The position numbers and the translations under genes are program-made. The notes below the pieces were generated by a model that was not told where the DNA came from, ran no database searches, and was given only the letters and a program-made list of their open reading frames with translations. A DNA stretch of 64,000 nt from Ophioceras dolichostomum (taxonomy: Eukaryota; Ascomycota; Sordariomycetes; Magnaporthales; Ophioceraceae). Below are positions 1-9,754 of this stretch, piece by piece (the first letter of the stretch is position 1; each line of letters starts with the position of its first letter). The DNA lies in NCBI GenBank assembly GCA_003049485.1, contig PYST01000033.1, forward strand, positions 62,001 through 126,000, read 5' to 3'.

Positions 1-1127
1 ATTGGGGAAGAAGTGCCAACGACGCTTCCCCCGGAGCTCTTTGGGGGTATGCTAGCGCCATTGGCATAGCAGAAAGTCGAGGCCTTCTGCAGCGTGGGTG
101 CGCCAAATGGCCGAGGGTGTTGAGCCTGCGGCTGCGGGCTCTTTGCTGCTGCCGCTGCGCTGCTAGCGTAGAAGAACTTGGAGTCCATGGGGCTGGGGCT
201 GTTATTGCTTTGCGGTGCGGGCAATGGGCTGAAGGTGACTCCTTGCCTTCGAGTCAGCCCTTCACCGCCAGCCACCTCGACACCGAATACCAAGTGATCG
301 CGATCGCCATTGCTCAAAGGCCTCGCCGTGTTGTCCCACGAGTCGGTGTTCTCGGGCTGCGGGGTCCCGTTAGGTGTGGAGTTGGCACTGTCGAGGCGGC
401 TTTGTCTCTTGCCGGAACGTGGCGTGATGTTGGCATGGGTAATGAAGGCGGAGACCGGCGATGCGAATTCTTCCCGGAGCGGGGAATCGTGATCGTTGAG
501 CAAGGCGTCGGGCCTGGCTGTTCTTCTTGGGAGAGGAGTCGAGGCGACGACGGGGTTCGGTCGTTGGTGGTGTTGTGATTGTTGAGGGGTGGTTGCCGTG
601 GTCGCTGTTGTTGACGTTGTTATTGTTGATTTGCTACCGGCAATTTTCGGGGTCAAAGGCGTGCGGTTGACCGGCTTCGCCAATGTCGGCATCTGAGGCT
701 GCCTGGCCGTGTTCGTCGGTGGCATTTTTGTCGAGGAAGCGCCGTTTGTGGCTTTCATGGCCCTTTGTGGTGTGCTCGTAGAGACAGTCAACAAAGGTGC
801 GGTAAAGTTTCGCGTCGGCGTGGTCGCGGCGGTTGCAACAACATTGCGATCTTTAAGTCGCAGAGGAGTTCGACGATGAGACACCAGTGAAGCCGTGGTA
901 CGAGTTGTGGTGGCTGTTATCCGGCCACCAACTAGTGGTGATTTAGCGGCCGCAATGGCCAGCGCAGGTGCCGAGGGTGTCTTTCTGAGTGAATTGGCGA
1001 TCTTGTTCTCGTCGGGTCTCGCTTTTCCTGCCGCGACGAGAGGTGTTGTCGTTCTTCGAACAGTTGAAAGCCGTGAGCTTGGCCGTGTTACAGCTACAGC
1101 AGGTTTCTCGGTGTTGAGTGCACGCAT
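1..1127 (-). CDS. Ser/Thr/Pro-rich conserved-looking fungal protein, C-terminal part cut off by window edge
   Basis: An open frame of 375 codons runs on the minus strand from the first in-frame ATG (1125-1127) off the left edge without a stop; the upstream in-frame stop lies near 1320. The product is low complexity: many Ser, Thr, Pro, Ala and basic residues in the first 190 residues (for example NRTPLTPK), then a more conserved-looking stretch with NITPRSGKRQSRLDS followed by NSTPNGTPQP, and further on a KFFYASS motif. No enzyme fold, signal peptide or membrane segment is seen, so it is probably a largely disordered regulatory or scaffold protein; the S/T-P and R-x-x-S pattern would suit kinase targets (inference). 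I do not recognise the family by name. The gene is divergent from the cytochrome b5 gene. Continuity of the frame over 1.1 kb with coding-like codon use supports it being real. Confidence 0.72.
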   Translation of the reverse strand, partial: MRALNTEKPAVAVTRPSSRLSTVRRTTTPLVAAGKARPDENKIANSLRKTPSAPALAIAAAKSPLVGGRITATTTRTTASLVSHRRTPLRLKDRNVVATAATTPTRNFTAPLLTVSTSTPQRAMKATNGASSTKMPPTNTARQPQMPTLAKPVNRTPLTPKIAGSKSTITTSTTATTATTPQQSQHHQRPNPVVASTPLPRRTARPDALLNDHDSPLREEFASPVSAFITHANITPRSGKRQSRLDSANSTPNGTPQPENTDSWDNTARPLSNGDRDHLVFGVEVAGGEGLTRRQGVTFSPLPAPQSNNSPSPMDSKFFYASSAAAAAKSPQPQAQHPRPFGAPTLQKASTFCYANGASIPPKSSGGSVVGTSSP

Positions 1128-2061
1128 CTTGGCGTTGTTTGTCTGCCGCGGATTGCGACCCTCTGACTGGCTGACATTTCCGGGTGGCTGCCAACCCTGA
1201 TAGTGGGCTGGCCACTGTCCCGAGAGCCTATTTCTCCCGGCACTCTGACCACAGTTGCAGTATCGGATCGGAAACTTCAGGATTTTGTGTGAAGATAGGA
1301 AGAAAAGAACGACACAACTTCAAAAACGCGAACCTTTCAAGTGAGCAGCAAACATTACCGTTATACGAATTCTGTATAGCATCCTAGCTCCTCTACCAGC
1401 TTTTGGGATTCTGCTTCCGGCGACCATAACAACAACCTTACTCGGATGTTTTGTTTTCGTTGCCCCAACCCAATCTCATTCCGTTGTTTATCTTCATGCG
1501 TTATATGCACAACCCGCCTGTCTTAGGTCCCCCCATCCCAGTTCGCCAGTATATTTCCGCGTCATTGGGGAGGGCATCCTGGGCGGTTCCTCGCCATAGT
1601 TCAGTCGAATATAGCGGGGTTCGACCCGTCGAGCTGGCGCCCCGCCGTCAGCTGCAGCGCGACAACGAGGGAAAGCACCGATTGTTGGGCAAACTTTCGG
1701 CTCTGGGTGGTTGCGTTCGTGCACACACCTCAGGCTGTGCTCCCCCAAACAACTTGCAGAAAAGAACAATTTGAGGCTCTGGAGTTTTGATGCGAAAAAA
1801 AGAATGTGCAAATCTGCAAGGGCAGCCACTGAGAGTTTGGACCTTTCCACCTGCATGTGCCGTGCTAGCAGTCTACCCTTGCGCTGAACCTTGCCTATCG
1901 TATCACATCCGATCACGCTCAACTTCTTGACGGGTTCCACAGACCAACAACAGCCAACCCCACCAACTAACGCAACTGCCTGTGATGGTGCGATAGCATT
2001 CTAGATCCTTTGTGTTGTGTCGGAGTCTGTCGGAGTTTGCGCGTATTCCTGCTCCCTAAGC
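1128..2061. promoter_or_regulatory. Divergent intergenic region
   Basis: 934 bases lie between the ATGs of two divergent genes and must hold both promoters and 5' leaders. Short open frames on both strands (for example 1494-1940 minus) have no coding-like composition or domain. No clear TATA box or repeat was seen. Confidence 0.4.
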
Positions 2062-3288
2062 ATGGGTGTTGTCGGCGTGACGCTCATCGTGGGCGCCGTG
2101 CTGTACGCTATAGTCCGACCGCAATCTGTCCTCCAATACTTCCAGTACCTATGGCGAGGCGCGCAGCATGTGCAGGCGCAGGTCCCTCCTCGCCTTCCGT
2201 CGGCAACAAACGAGAGTGCATCGGAAGGGGGTCAGGGCGCGACCAAGACCAAGTCTAGACACAGCGCATCCGACGATGTGCCGTCGACAAGACCGCTCGA
2301 GGCCGGGCCAGATTCAGCAGCTCCGGGAATCACCATAGGCCCACCACCCTCACTCGTGACGATAGCTCCACCGGACAAGCATGAAGAGGAGGAGCAGGCT
2401 ACTCCCAAAGCTGCCGCGACCACGCGCGCGGACGACGTGCCGACTTTCTCGCTCACCCCCTCCGATAATGGCGCCGCCCCTGCTCCAGCTCCCGCACCAT
2501 CCGCCGCTGCGATAGCCAGGGCGGCTTCGGCGCCGGGATCCATGGCGCCGTCCCCGCGACCCGGGCTGATGGCCCCTCCACCACGTCCAGCGGGCCTCGT
2601 GGCACCCCCACCGCGACCGACCGGCCTCATGGGCCCTCCACCTCTCCCGCCCACGCAAACCGGCCTGATGCCCCCGCCACACGCCCGTCCGCCGACCCTC
2701 TCCGACCCTTCCAGCTCCTCACAGAGTCCACTCTCGCGCTCAACTCTCCCGATCCCCAACCGGGGTCCGCCACCCTCCTCCTCCTCCTCTCTCGCCCCAC
2801 CGCCAACAAGCACCACGAAACCCTCACCCTCCCGCTCGGCCTCCCGCCTCGCGACCCTCGAACCCGGCCACTCGCCCATGGACTGGGCACGCATCTCCGG
2901 CCCCACCGCCGACCTGCGCGGCCTGCCCCCCTCGACCCCTTACCTGCGCGTCACGCCCTCGATGCTCAAGAAGCAGAACGGCCGCAAGGGGACCGACGCC
3001 TGGAGCGCGTTCGGCGGACGCGTCTACAACATCACCCCCTACATCCCGTTCCATCCGGGCGGGAAGGGGGAGCTGTTCAGGGGCGCGGGGAAGGACGCGA
3101 CGAAGTTGTTCGCGGAGATTCACCCGTGGGTCAACTACGAGACTATGCTCGCCGCGTGCTTGGTGGGCATTCTGGTGGACGAGGAGGATGGCGAGGTGAA
3201 GAGGAAAGGGGTGGCTCATGGCCATGGCGGTGGTGGTGGTAGTAGTATTGCTGGCGAAAGGGTCAGCGAGATGGAGGAAATGGACTGA
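2062..3288 (+). CDS. Membrane-anchored cytochrome b5-domain protein (IRC21/NCB5OR-type)
   Basis: A single exon gives 408 residues. The ATG at 2062 is chosen because the frame extends upstream only to a GTG. Residues 1-20 are a hydrophobic helix, likely a membrane anchor. Residues about 30-290 are Pro/Ser-rich and disordered, with repeats of the type APPPRPxGL. The C-terminal 90 residues form a cytochrome b5 domain: YIPFHPGGKGELFRGAGKDA followed by LFAEIHPWVNYE, with the two predicted haem ligands at His331 and His354. The HPGG-x8-GAGKDAT and HPWVNYE pattern is that of the NCB5OR b5 domain and yeast Irc21 rather than microsomal b5. The protein probably transfers electrons at a membrane, possibly the ER; its partner is unknown. 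No reductase domain is fused. The 3' end converges on NBS1. Confidence 0.85.
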   Translation: MGVVGVTLIVGAVLYAIVRPQSVLQYFQYLWRGAQHVQAQVPPRLPSATNESASEGGQGATKTKSRHSASDDVPSTRPLEAGPDSAAPGITIGPPPSLVTIAPPDKHEEEEQATPKAAATTRADDVPTFSLTPSDNGAAPAPAPAPSAAAIARAASAPGSMAPSPRPGLMAPPPRPAGLVAPPPRPTGLMGPPPLPPTQTGLMPPPHARPPTLSDPSSSSQSPLSRSTLPIPNRGPPPSSSSSLAPPPTSTTKPSPSRSASRLATLEPGHSPMDWARISGPTADLRGLPPSTPYLRVTPSMLKKQNGRKGTDAWSAFGGRVYNITPYIPFHPGGKGELFRGAGKDATKLFAEIHPWVNYETMLAACLVGILVDEEDGEVKRKGVAHGHGGGGGSSIAGERVSEMEEMD

Positions 3289-3689
3289 TAAAAGCATATT
3301 GGAGGTAGAGACCTGGCGTTTTGTAGACTACTATGCATGAAACCGCGAACGCGAACGAAGGCTAAGAACGAGATGATTACTTAGGCAGAGATGCAGAGTG
3401 GTGTTTGCTTGAAGCATTATTAGAAAGACACGGCAGGCGTTAGGATATAGAGAGAGGGCTTTGATACCCCCCAAAAATAAATATCATCACATCATTTTGT
3501 ATCATCTGGGGAGGAAAGACCCCCAGAATCCCGGGAAATCTAACGTACAAAACCGTCTAGCTACTGTGCGTGCCATTGTGCCTGTCATCGGGCTACAAAC
3601 AATCCAAGCCAGGGAAGCAATTTTAGAGCACCGTCATAGCTTACATAGCCAGCAACCAGCACTTCCTGCCCGTCTGTGCCTAGCCCAAA
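3289..3689. other. Convergent 3' region
   Basis: The 401 bases between the stops of the b5 gene and NBS1 carry both 3' untranslated regions. No gene is supported here. Confidence 0.4.
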
Positions 3690-6592
3690 TCACCTCCGAC
3701 CGAACCGGAATTTCCCGCCGTCGTCGTCGCTGTCGCTATCAGCGATCTCGTTCGCGCGGGCTTTCTTCGTCGGCCTATCCTTGGCGGCAGCGGGCGGCGC
3801 GGCCGCAGCACGCTTGCTCGCGGCCCTGGTGCTCGTCGTCGCAGCAGCCATGCTACGAGTCGCCAGCGATCGTGTGGATGATGTCTGTTGTTGAGACCGG
3901 GCGGCGCTGGTGCTGCTCTGTTGTGTCGTGGTCTGGGTCTGCCTCTGCGACTGCCTGATGTTCTCCTTCTGCGCCGCCTTGCCCCTTTTCGTCCGCGGCA
4001 GGTCGAGCTCGATTAACGAGCCGCCGTTGTCGTTGTCTTCGTCTTCGTCTCCTACCCCTGCTTCGCCGTTGTGGTGATCCGAGTCCAGATTCGTCTCGAG
4101 CACCTTGGAGCTGATCTCGACGAGGTCATCGTCGTCGTCATCGTTGCTGTCGCTCTGGAGGACTCGCCTCGAGGACGCGGCCTTCGACCTGCCAGTCGCT
4201 GCACCCCTGGTGCTGCGGCTACTCGTCGCGGCGACATGGCCGGACAAGATGGTCATATCCTCCTCGTCCTCGACTTGGCTTCGGTTCGACTTGCCATTCT
4301 GCGGTTGCGTATTGTGGTCCTCGTCCAGCCAGTAGTCATCCCCAATGCCGTAGACCTTGTTCTTGGCCAGCTCGTATCCGACTATGATCCGGTGCATCGG
4401 CAGTCCGGCCGGCTGGTGCGCCTTCCGGAACTTCTTGAAATTCTGCCGACCGTTCCACTTCGGGTCCCATCTGCCGTCCGCGATGTCCTGTTCGCGCGAC
4501 CGTGCCGCCGAGGCGGGCTGTCGAACCTTCATCTCCCCTTCTTGTATCTTGGACCGGATCTCGGCGGCGTCTATCCCGTCCTCTGGGAGGCGGGTCAGAC
4601 GCTCGGCTTCTTCGCGAGCCTGAGCCTCGCTCTCTTCCAGTCGCTGGCGCGCTAGGTCCAGGACCTGGCTGTCGATCGCACCTTTCTTCTTGGGCTTCGC
4701 GGCCGCAGTCTTGGTCTGTCGGGCAGCAGCAGGTGGGGACTCTGGCACGATAGCGTCTTCTTCTTCATCGGCTGGGGGAGGTGGAGGCGACTTCTGGAGA
4801 TCCTCGCCCGCTGCTATGCGACGGCGTTTGACCGCTGCCGCAGCGGGGGCTATGTCTTCCAGCGTATCTTCGATATCCATGGGCACGGGAGAGTGGGGAC
4901 GCTTGCGTGTTGACGGCCGGGATTCTGTCGTCCCCGTCTCAAGCCCAGCAGCCTCAGGCTGAGTGACAAACACGCTTTGCGACTGGGGCAGCGCCGCTTG
5001 TTCAGGGGCATTCTCTTCGTCGTCGTCGTCAACATCGAATCCACGGAACCGACGTCGCGTTCGCGCAGGTCGAGGAGGAGACCGCGCCCTCGGCGGACTT
5101 GGCTCCCTCACGGCCTCCTCCGCATCTACCTCCACAATCTCTTGGACCTCCGCCTCATCCACATCCATAGCTTCTGTTGCTGCTGCGCGGGTCCGGCCTC
5201 GCCTAGTCGCCCGAGTTGAGCGTGTTGTCTGAACCTTAGGCGTCGGGTCGACCTCCACCTCGAGTGGGCGACGGAGAATCCCGGGCTCACACGCCAGGAT
5301 CGCGTCGAGGAACTCTCGCTGGTCGATCATGCGGTGATCAAGGCGGAGCGAGACAGATTTGACGAAATCGGCATACCACTCGAAGGTGTCGTACTTGCTC
5401 GCAGGCGCCCAGCGCACCACGACGACCCATTTTCCCTCGCTGCCGTCCTCGAACTCGCCGAGGCCCTTCTCGCCGGCAACTGACTTCACGTAGCGGATGA
5501 AGTCGTCGATCTGGGTCTCGCGCGGGACGACCTCCCGCAGGAGAGCCTTGCCCTTCCCGTTGGTAATGGGACCCAGCAGATTATCATACTGCGACTTTTC
5601 ATAGAAAATGAACGTGTACCCGTCGAATATCTCCTTCCTCCGGGACTCTGGCGCGTACGTAGCAGCGGGTCGATGGCTCGGCTCGTCTCCGCGGGCAGGG
5701 AGGTGCTCGATGGCGCTGGGCCAGTTAACTTCGAAATCCTGCTCCAAGAGGCTGGCTTCGCCCGTCTTCGGATCGGCAGCCCCCGGCTTGGCCGCGTCGG
5801 AAATCGCTTTGAGAAAAGAGTCAGTGACGATGTAAGCGCCATTGATCAAGGCTTGCAGGCCCTTGGAGGTATTGCGCTTCTTTGTCACCACGTGCGTGGT
5901 GAGTTGTACGTCGTAGTCCGGGATGTACTTGATGTCGAGTTGCTCGAGATCCCCGCGCAGCCTAGCCCAGGGGTCTGACTGAAGCTCCTTGTTCGTGAAC
6001 GAGAAGCTGAGAACGACTGGGTGCCACGAGAGGCGGAACAGCTTGTTGAAATGGCCAAGCTTCAATGTGTTTGTCGCCTCGGTGAGGACATGCGCCGTGC
6101 CCTTGATCTGGGTGCCATTGACGAAGGTACCGATTTTGGTCTTCAGATCCTCGATCGTGACGGTCGATCGGCTCCGGCGGTTTTGCTGAGGGTTGTTATC
6201 GGGTTAGCATCTAGCTTTGTGGAGAGCCAGACGTGGTGCGACGGGGTGTGCTGAAGCAAGGCGCATGGCTTGGTACATACACCTTCCCCCTCCTTCACTT
6301 CATCGACCCGGATTGTGATGTGCTTTCTCGACACAGTCTTGTCGGCGACGACCAGCATACCGGCTACGAGGATCGAGTTAGCCGACGAGACTCCCAGAAG
6401 TTGCGGGCGGTAATGATTAATAGATACGAGATGACGTACGTTCTATACTTGTGCGGCCAAACAAGTAAGTCTTGCCGGGACGGAGCCACAGCCAGCGCCC
6501 TGTCAGGCGGTCAGCGACTTGCGATCGCGCCTTTGTAATGCGAGGCCAAGCTTACCTCCGAACACATCACCATCGCTCTCTAACAGCCACAT
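3690..6592 (-). CDS. NBS1: Nbs1/Xrs2-like subunit of the Mre11-Rad50-Nbs1 complex
   Basis: Four exons (6592-6556, 6499-6440, 6363-6281, 6185-3690) join in phase to 891 residues. The N-terminus is an FHA domain: Gly27-Arg28 in YLFGRT, then TVSRKH around residues 42-47 and a later IGTFVNGT; the Arg and Ser-Arg-x-His positions match phosphopeptide-binding residues of nibrin. BRCT-like sequence follows (about 120-350). A long disordered acidic region precedes NFKKFRK at residues 642-648, the Mre11-binding motif of the family. The tail has an SQ/TQ cluster (about 805-830), an acidic patch and KFRFGRR at the very end, fitting the FxF/Y ATM/Tel1-binding motif. The protein senses double-strand breaks, recruits Tel1 and positions Mre11 in the nucleus. 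All introns have GT..AG ends; exon 3/4 could shift slightly. Identification is secure. Confidence 0.93.
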
Positions 6593-7036
6593 CTTGGGCG
6601 ATTCGACGTCCGCGGCAGCACCATACGGGCTGGTGATTGCTGCTCGCGCTGGGTGGACAAACAGGTTCTTGGCAATGCTGAAGAGGTGATGTACGAGTGG
6701 GGCCTGACGCGATTGACGTGCCTGGGATCAGGCGCCAGAAAAACGCCAGTTCACGTGATAGCTGGCTCACATGGTGCCAACAATGGCCACCGCACAAAGG
6801 AAGTCGATAAAATCCTCAACTGGCTTTAATTTTATAAAGAATTATTTTGTCTACGGCCCAATTAAGCAACCGAGGGTTGAGATCTTCGCAAAATAGAGCA
6901 TGGACGATTAATCAAAAAAAAAATTTGAGAAGAAGATCACCCAAAGGAAACCAAACACGCCGACCCAAGCAGCCGGGGTAGCAGGGCCCATGAGTACCAA
7001 GAATGAGCTAATAGCAATGAATAGACTGCCGAGACC
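6593..7036. other. Region upstream of NBS1 and downstream of the rhamnose gene
   Basis: 444 bases. It includes an AT-rich patch at about 6825-6935 with poly-A and TAATTTTATAAAG runs, which could be part of the NBS1 promoter or the 3' end of the neighbouring minus-strand gene. No gene is seen. Confidence 0.35.
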
Positions 7037-8009
7037 CTACTGGACACCGCCGGCCTTCATGCGCTCGAAGCATCCGCGGTAGGCGTCGTGGATCTCGGGG
7101 ATCTCGATGCCGTACTCCTTCAGCTTCGTGGTCAGCTTGGTGGTGTCAAGCAGGCAGTTGCTGCGACCGGCCTTGATGACCTTGGCCTGCTCCTCCAGGC
7201 TGAAGTTCTTCCAGGTGAAGGACGGGCGGACGATCTCCTTGAACAGGGCCAGCACCTCGTTGTGCGAGATGGCGCCCGGGTTCGTGAAGTTGTAGATGCC
7301 CAGGTCATTGTGCTCGGCCATGACGATCGCGGCGGGCAGGAGGTCGGTCAGGATGGTGTTGCTGTTGGGGATGTCGACCACGCGCTCGTACTTGCTGATC
7401 TTGGTGACGAAGTTGCGCGGGTGCAGGTCGTCGCTGACGGGCATACGGAGGCGGAGGATGAGGCAGTTGTTGTAGTACTTCATGACCTGTGTGATTGGGC
7501 GTGGTTTGAAGCCGTGATTGTCAATCGAGGCTCTGGAGTTTGTGCTAACGGGAGCCAAAGGGAGCACCAAGCGACAGACTTACCTCCTCAACGTGCGCCT
7601 TGGTCTCCGAATAGAAGCTGCCGGAGAAGTTGGCCTTGTCGGTCTCCTTGAAGCCCGGGCCGCCCCACGGGTGGGCGTCGTCGTACTGGTAGATGCAGCC
7701 GGTGGCGAAGACGGTGATGTGGATGCCCTTGAGGAAGCAGGCGTCGGTCAGGTTGAGGGTGCCGACCACGTTGGACCGCACCGTCGCCTCCTTGTTGTCC
7801 TCACACCAGTCGACATTGGGCCGGCCCGTGCAACCGGCGCAGTTCAGCACATGGGTCGGCTTGACCTTCTCCAGCTCGGCCAGCACGCTCTCACGGTTCT
7901 CCATCCGAACGGTCGTCGTGAACACCTCCTTGCCCTGCCCCTCAAGGAGAGTCTTGAGGTGGCCGGCGACCCAACCCTCGCCACCCCAGATCAAGAAACG
8001 GTTGGCCAT
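7037..8009 (-). CDS. UDP-4-keto-6-deoxy-glucose 3,5-epimerase/4-reductase (NRS/ER-like)
   Basis: Two exons (8009-7584 and 7486-7037), with a GTAAGT donor and ACACAG acceptor in phase 0, give 291 residues. It is a short-chain dehydrogenase of the extended type: an N-terminal Rossmann motif GGEGWVAGHL (residues 9-18), the catalytic Y-S-E-T-K at Tyr133/Lys137 and a preceding ATGCIYQYD. Plant and fungal NRS/ER enzymes have this length and the same LNCAGxTGRPNVDWCE segment; they convert UDP-4-keto-6-deoxy-glucose with NADPH to UDP-rhamnose in the cytosol. The family function is established in plants and in Botrytis-type fungi; its role here is inferred. The partner, a UDP-glucose 4,6-dehydratase, is not in this window. 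Confidence 0.9.
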
Positions 8010-9754
8010 TTTGATGAAGTTGATGGTAGGTATCGTCTCTTTTGGTTCACTGCGCGAAAATTATTCGATAAGAGCAAGTAAATCCGACAAGGGGAATCAG
8101 TCGACAAAGAAAATCGAGCCAGTTGGCCTAGACTCGGTCAGCGAGGTAGGGAGGTTGTTTGTAAGAGCTGAGAGGCAGGACTATTAACCCGAGCTCTCAG
8201 TAGCTTCTCGTATCGGGGTCTGGTATTGATTGGAGGGGCAACCTGAGAGGGGATTTGTGGAGGGGCGCAAGGAGAGGGGTCGTTAGGCGGTGTGCGATTG
8301 TCGTTGGGGTCTCACATGTAGGCCTCCTCACCTCGTACGAACGTACGAAACTTCAACAAGAATTGGCGACTGAAGCATCCCGTCGGTCTATCTAATTAGG
8401 GCGGACGATACCTAGGTTGGTTCTTCTCATTCATCACCAACACTTGCCATTAAATAGTCGTCCCAACATGTAGCGTAGGCCGTACCCAGTGCATTCACTC
8501 GCTCACACCCTCTGGCAAAGCGGATCACCAGCTGAGCGGAATCGTTAACTGCTTGATCAGAAACCGCTGTGCGAAAGGGATTTGTTCTTGTATGAGGTTA
8601 CGTGCTAGCATCATTTCTCTTCCGTCCATTAATTACGCCGCGGACGCTGCTCGAGATTGGTTGTACGCACGGCGCAACGTCTGGACGCCTCTGCCAACAG
8701 CACAGCCATTTCTCGTCTAGCAGGTGCACTGGAGTAAGTCTGGCCGCAAGGCTGGAATTTCGGAACGCGCGTGTTCACTTGGCCGTCAGCATTGTGGTCA
8801 GAACTGTATCCAGAGAGTGATGTCGGCGCGGTGATCCGAATCTGATAAGGACGGATTCAGAAATATCAAGCACCGACGCCTCCGTCGGGAAGCCGTTGCT
8901 ACATCCCGGACTTGAGAGATAAATGAACGCTTCCGAGGCCTCCTCGTCCCTTTTCACATAAACGTCGACATGTTGAAGCTCTCACGGTTGGTTTGATGAG
9001 AACCACTGCCATCGCAAAACTGTCGGTGCCGCACCTGTTGCTCAGCATCATCATCAGTGCATCCCAGATCTCAATCTGTCTCCCCGCAGACGGCTCCTGC
9101 TTTCAGTGCTACCCCTCACGACCACAGGGGTTCACATACGGAAAGTCCACTGATTGGTCAATTGGTGTAGGTGATGTCCACCCTTGAAGGAATCAACGGA
9201 CCATTTATCCGACCCTGACATCTCACTGGCGCGGAAGCTGGGAGAACAGACAGCGGGGCACAACAGCACCCGACAGAGGCTCGGGTGTGGTCGCTGCAAA
9301 TTCCACCCGACCACCCTAGCGCTGTCACTGATTGCTGGGCACGCACAAACCCGGAGCGATTGGCGTGTGGAGCAAGCCAATTGTGATTTACACCGTCACC
9401 GTCTTCGTGCGTCTGCTCTCTCGCCCTCTCTCGCCCTCTCTTTCTTTTTTTCTTTCTGCAAGAGTCGATATAGAAGTCAAGGAATGCCAGTCCAACGTCG
9501 AGGCGTGCATCACTGTACGGAATAATAACCTTGTGTGTTTGTGATCAAGCGTCCCTACACAATATCAGAAGTGCCTTAGTTTCGAAACGAAACATCACTG
9601 CGTCCGCCCGCATCGCCGAACCAAGCTACGCTACACAAAAAGCAACAAGCTTCCCCGTCTTTTTTCCCCCGCCGAACGCCTCTCGGAGCACGACTATCAC
9701 CTCTAGTGGCAGTATAGGCATCGTCGACGATCCGTCGACCCTCTCGTTGCCAAG
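8010..9754. promoter_or_regulatory. Divergent intergenic region between the rhamnose gene and ERG9
   Basis: 1.7 kb between divergent starts. It includes the palindromic stretch TCGTACGAACGTACGAAA near 8334 and a pyrimidine-rich block (about 9405-9450) before ERG9, common in fungal promoters. Short open frames here lack coding character. I could not identify a sterol regulatory element with confidence. Confidence 0.35.

Noticed and set aside
1494..1940. 148-codon minus-strand frame in the divergent promoter
   Set aside because: No coding-like composition and it would occupy the space needed for two promoters.
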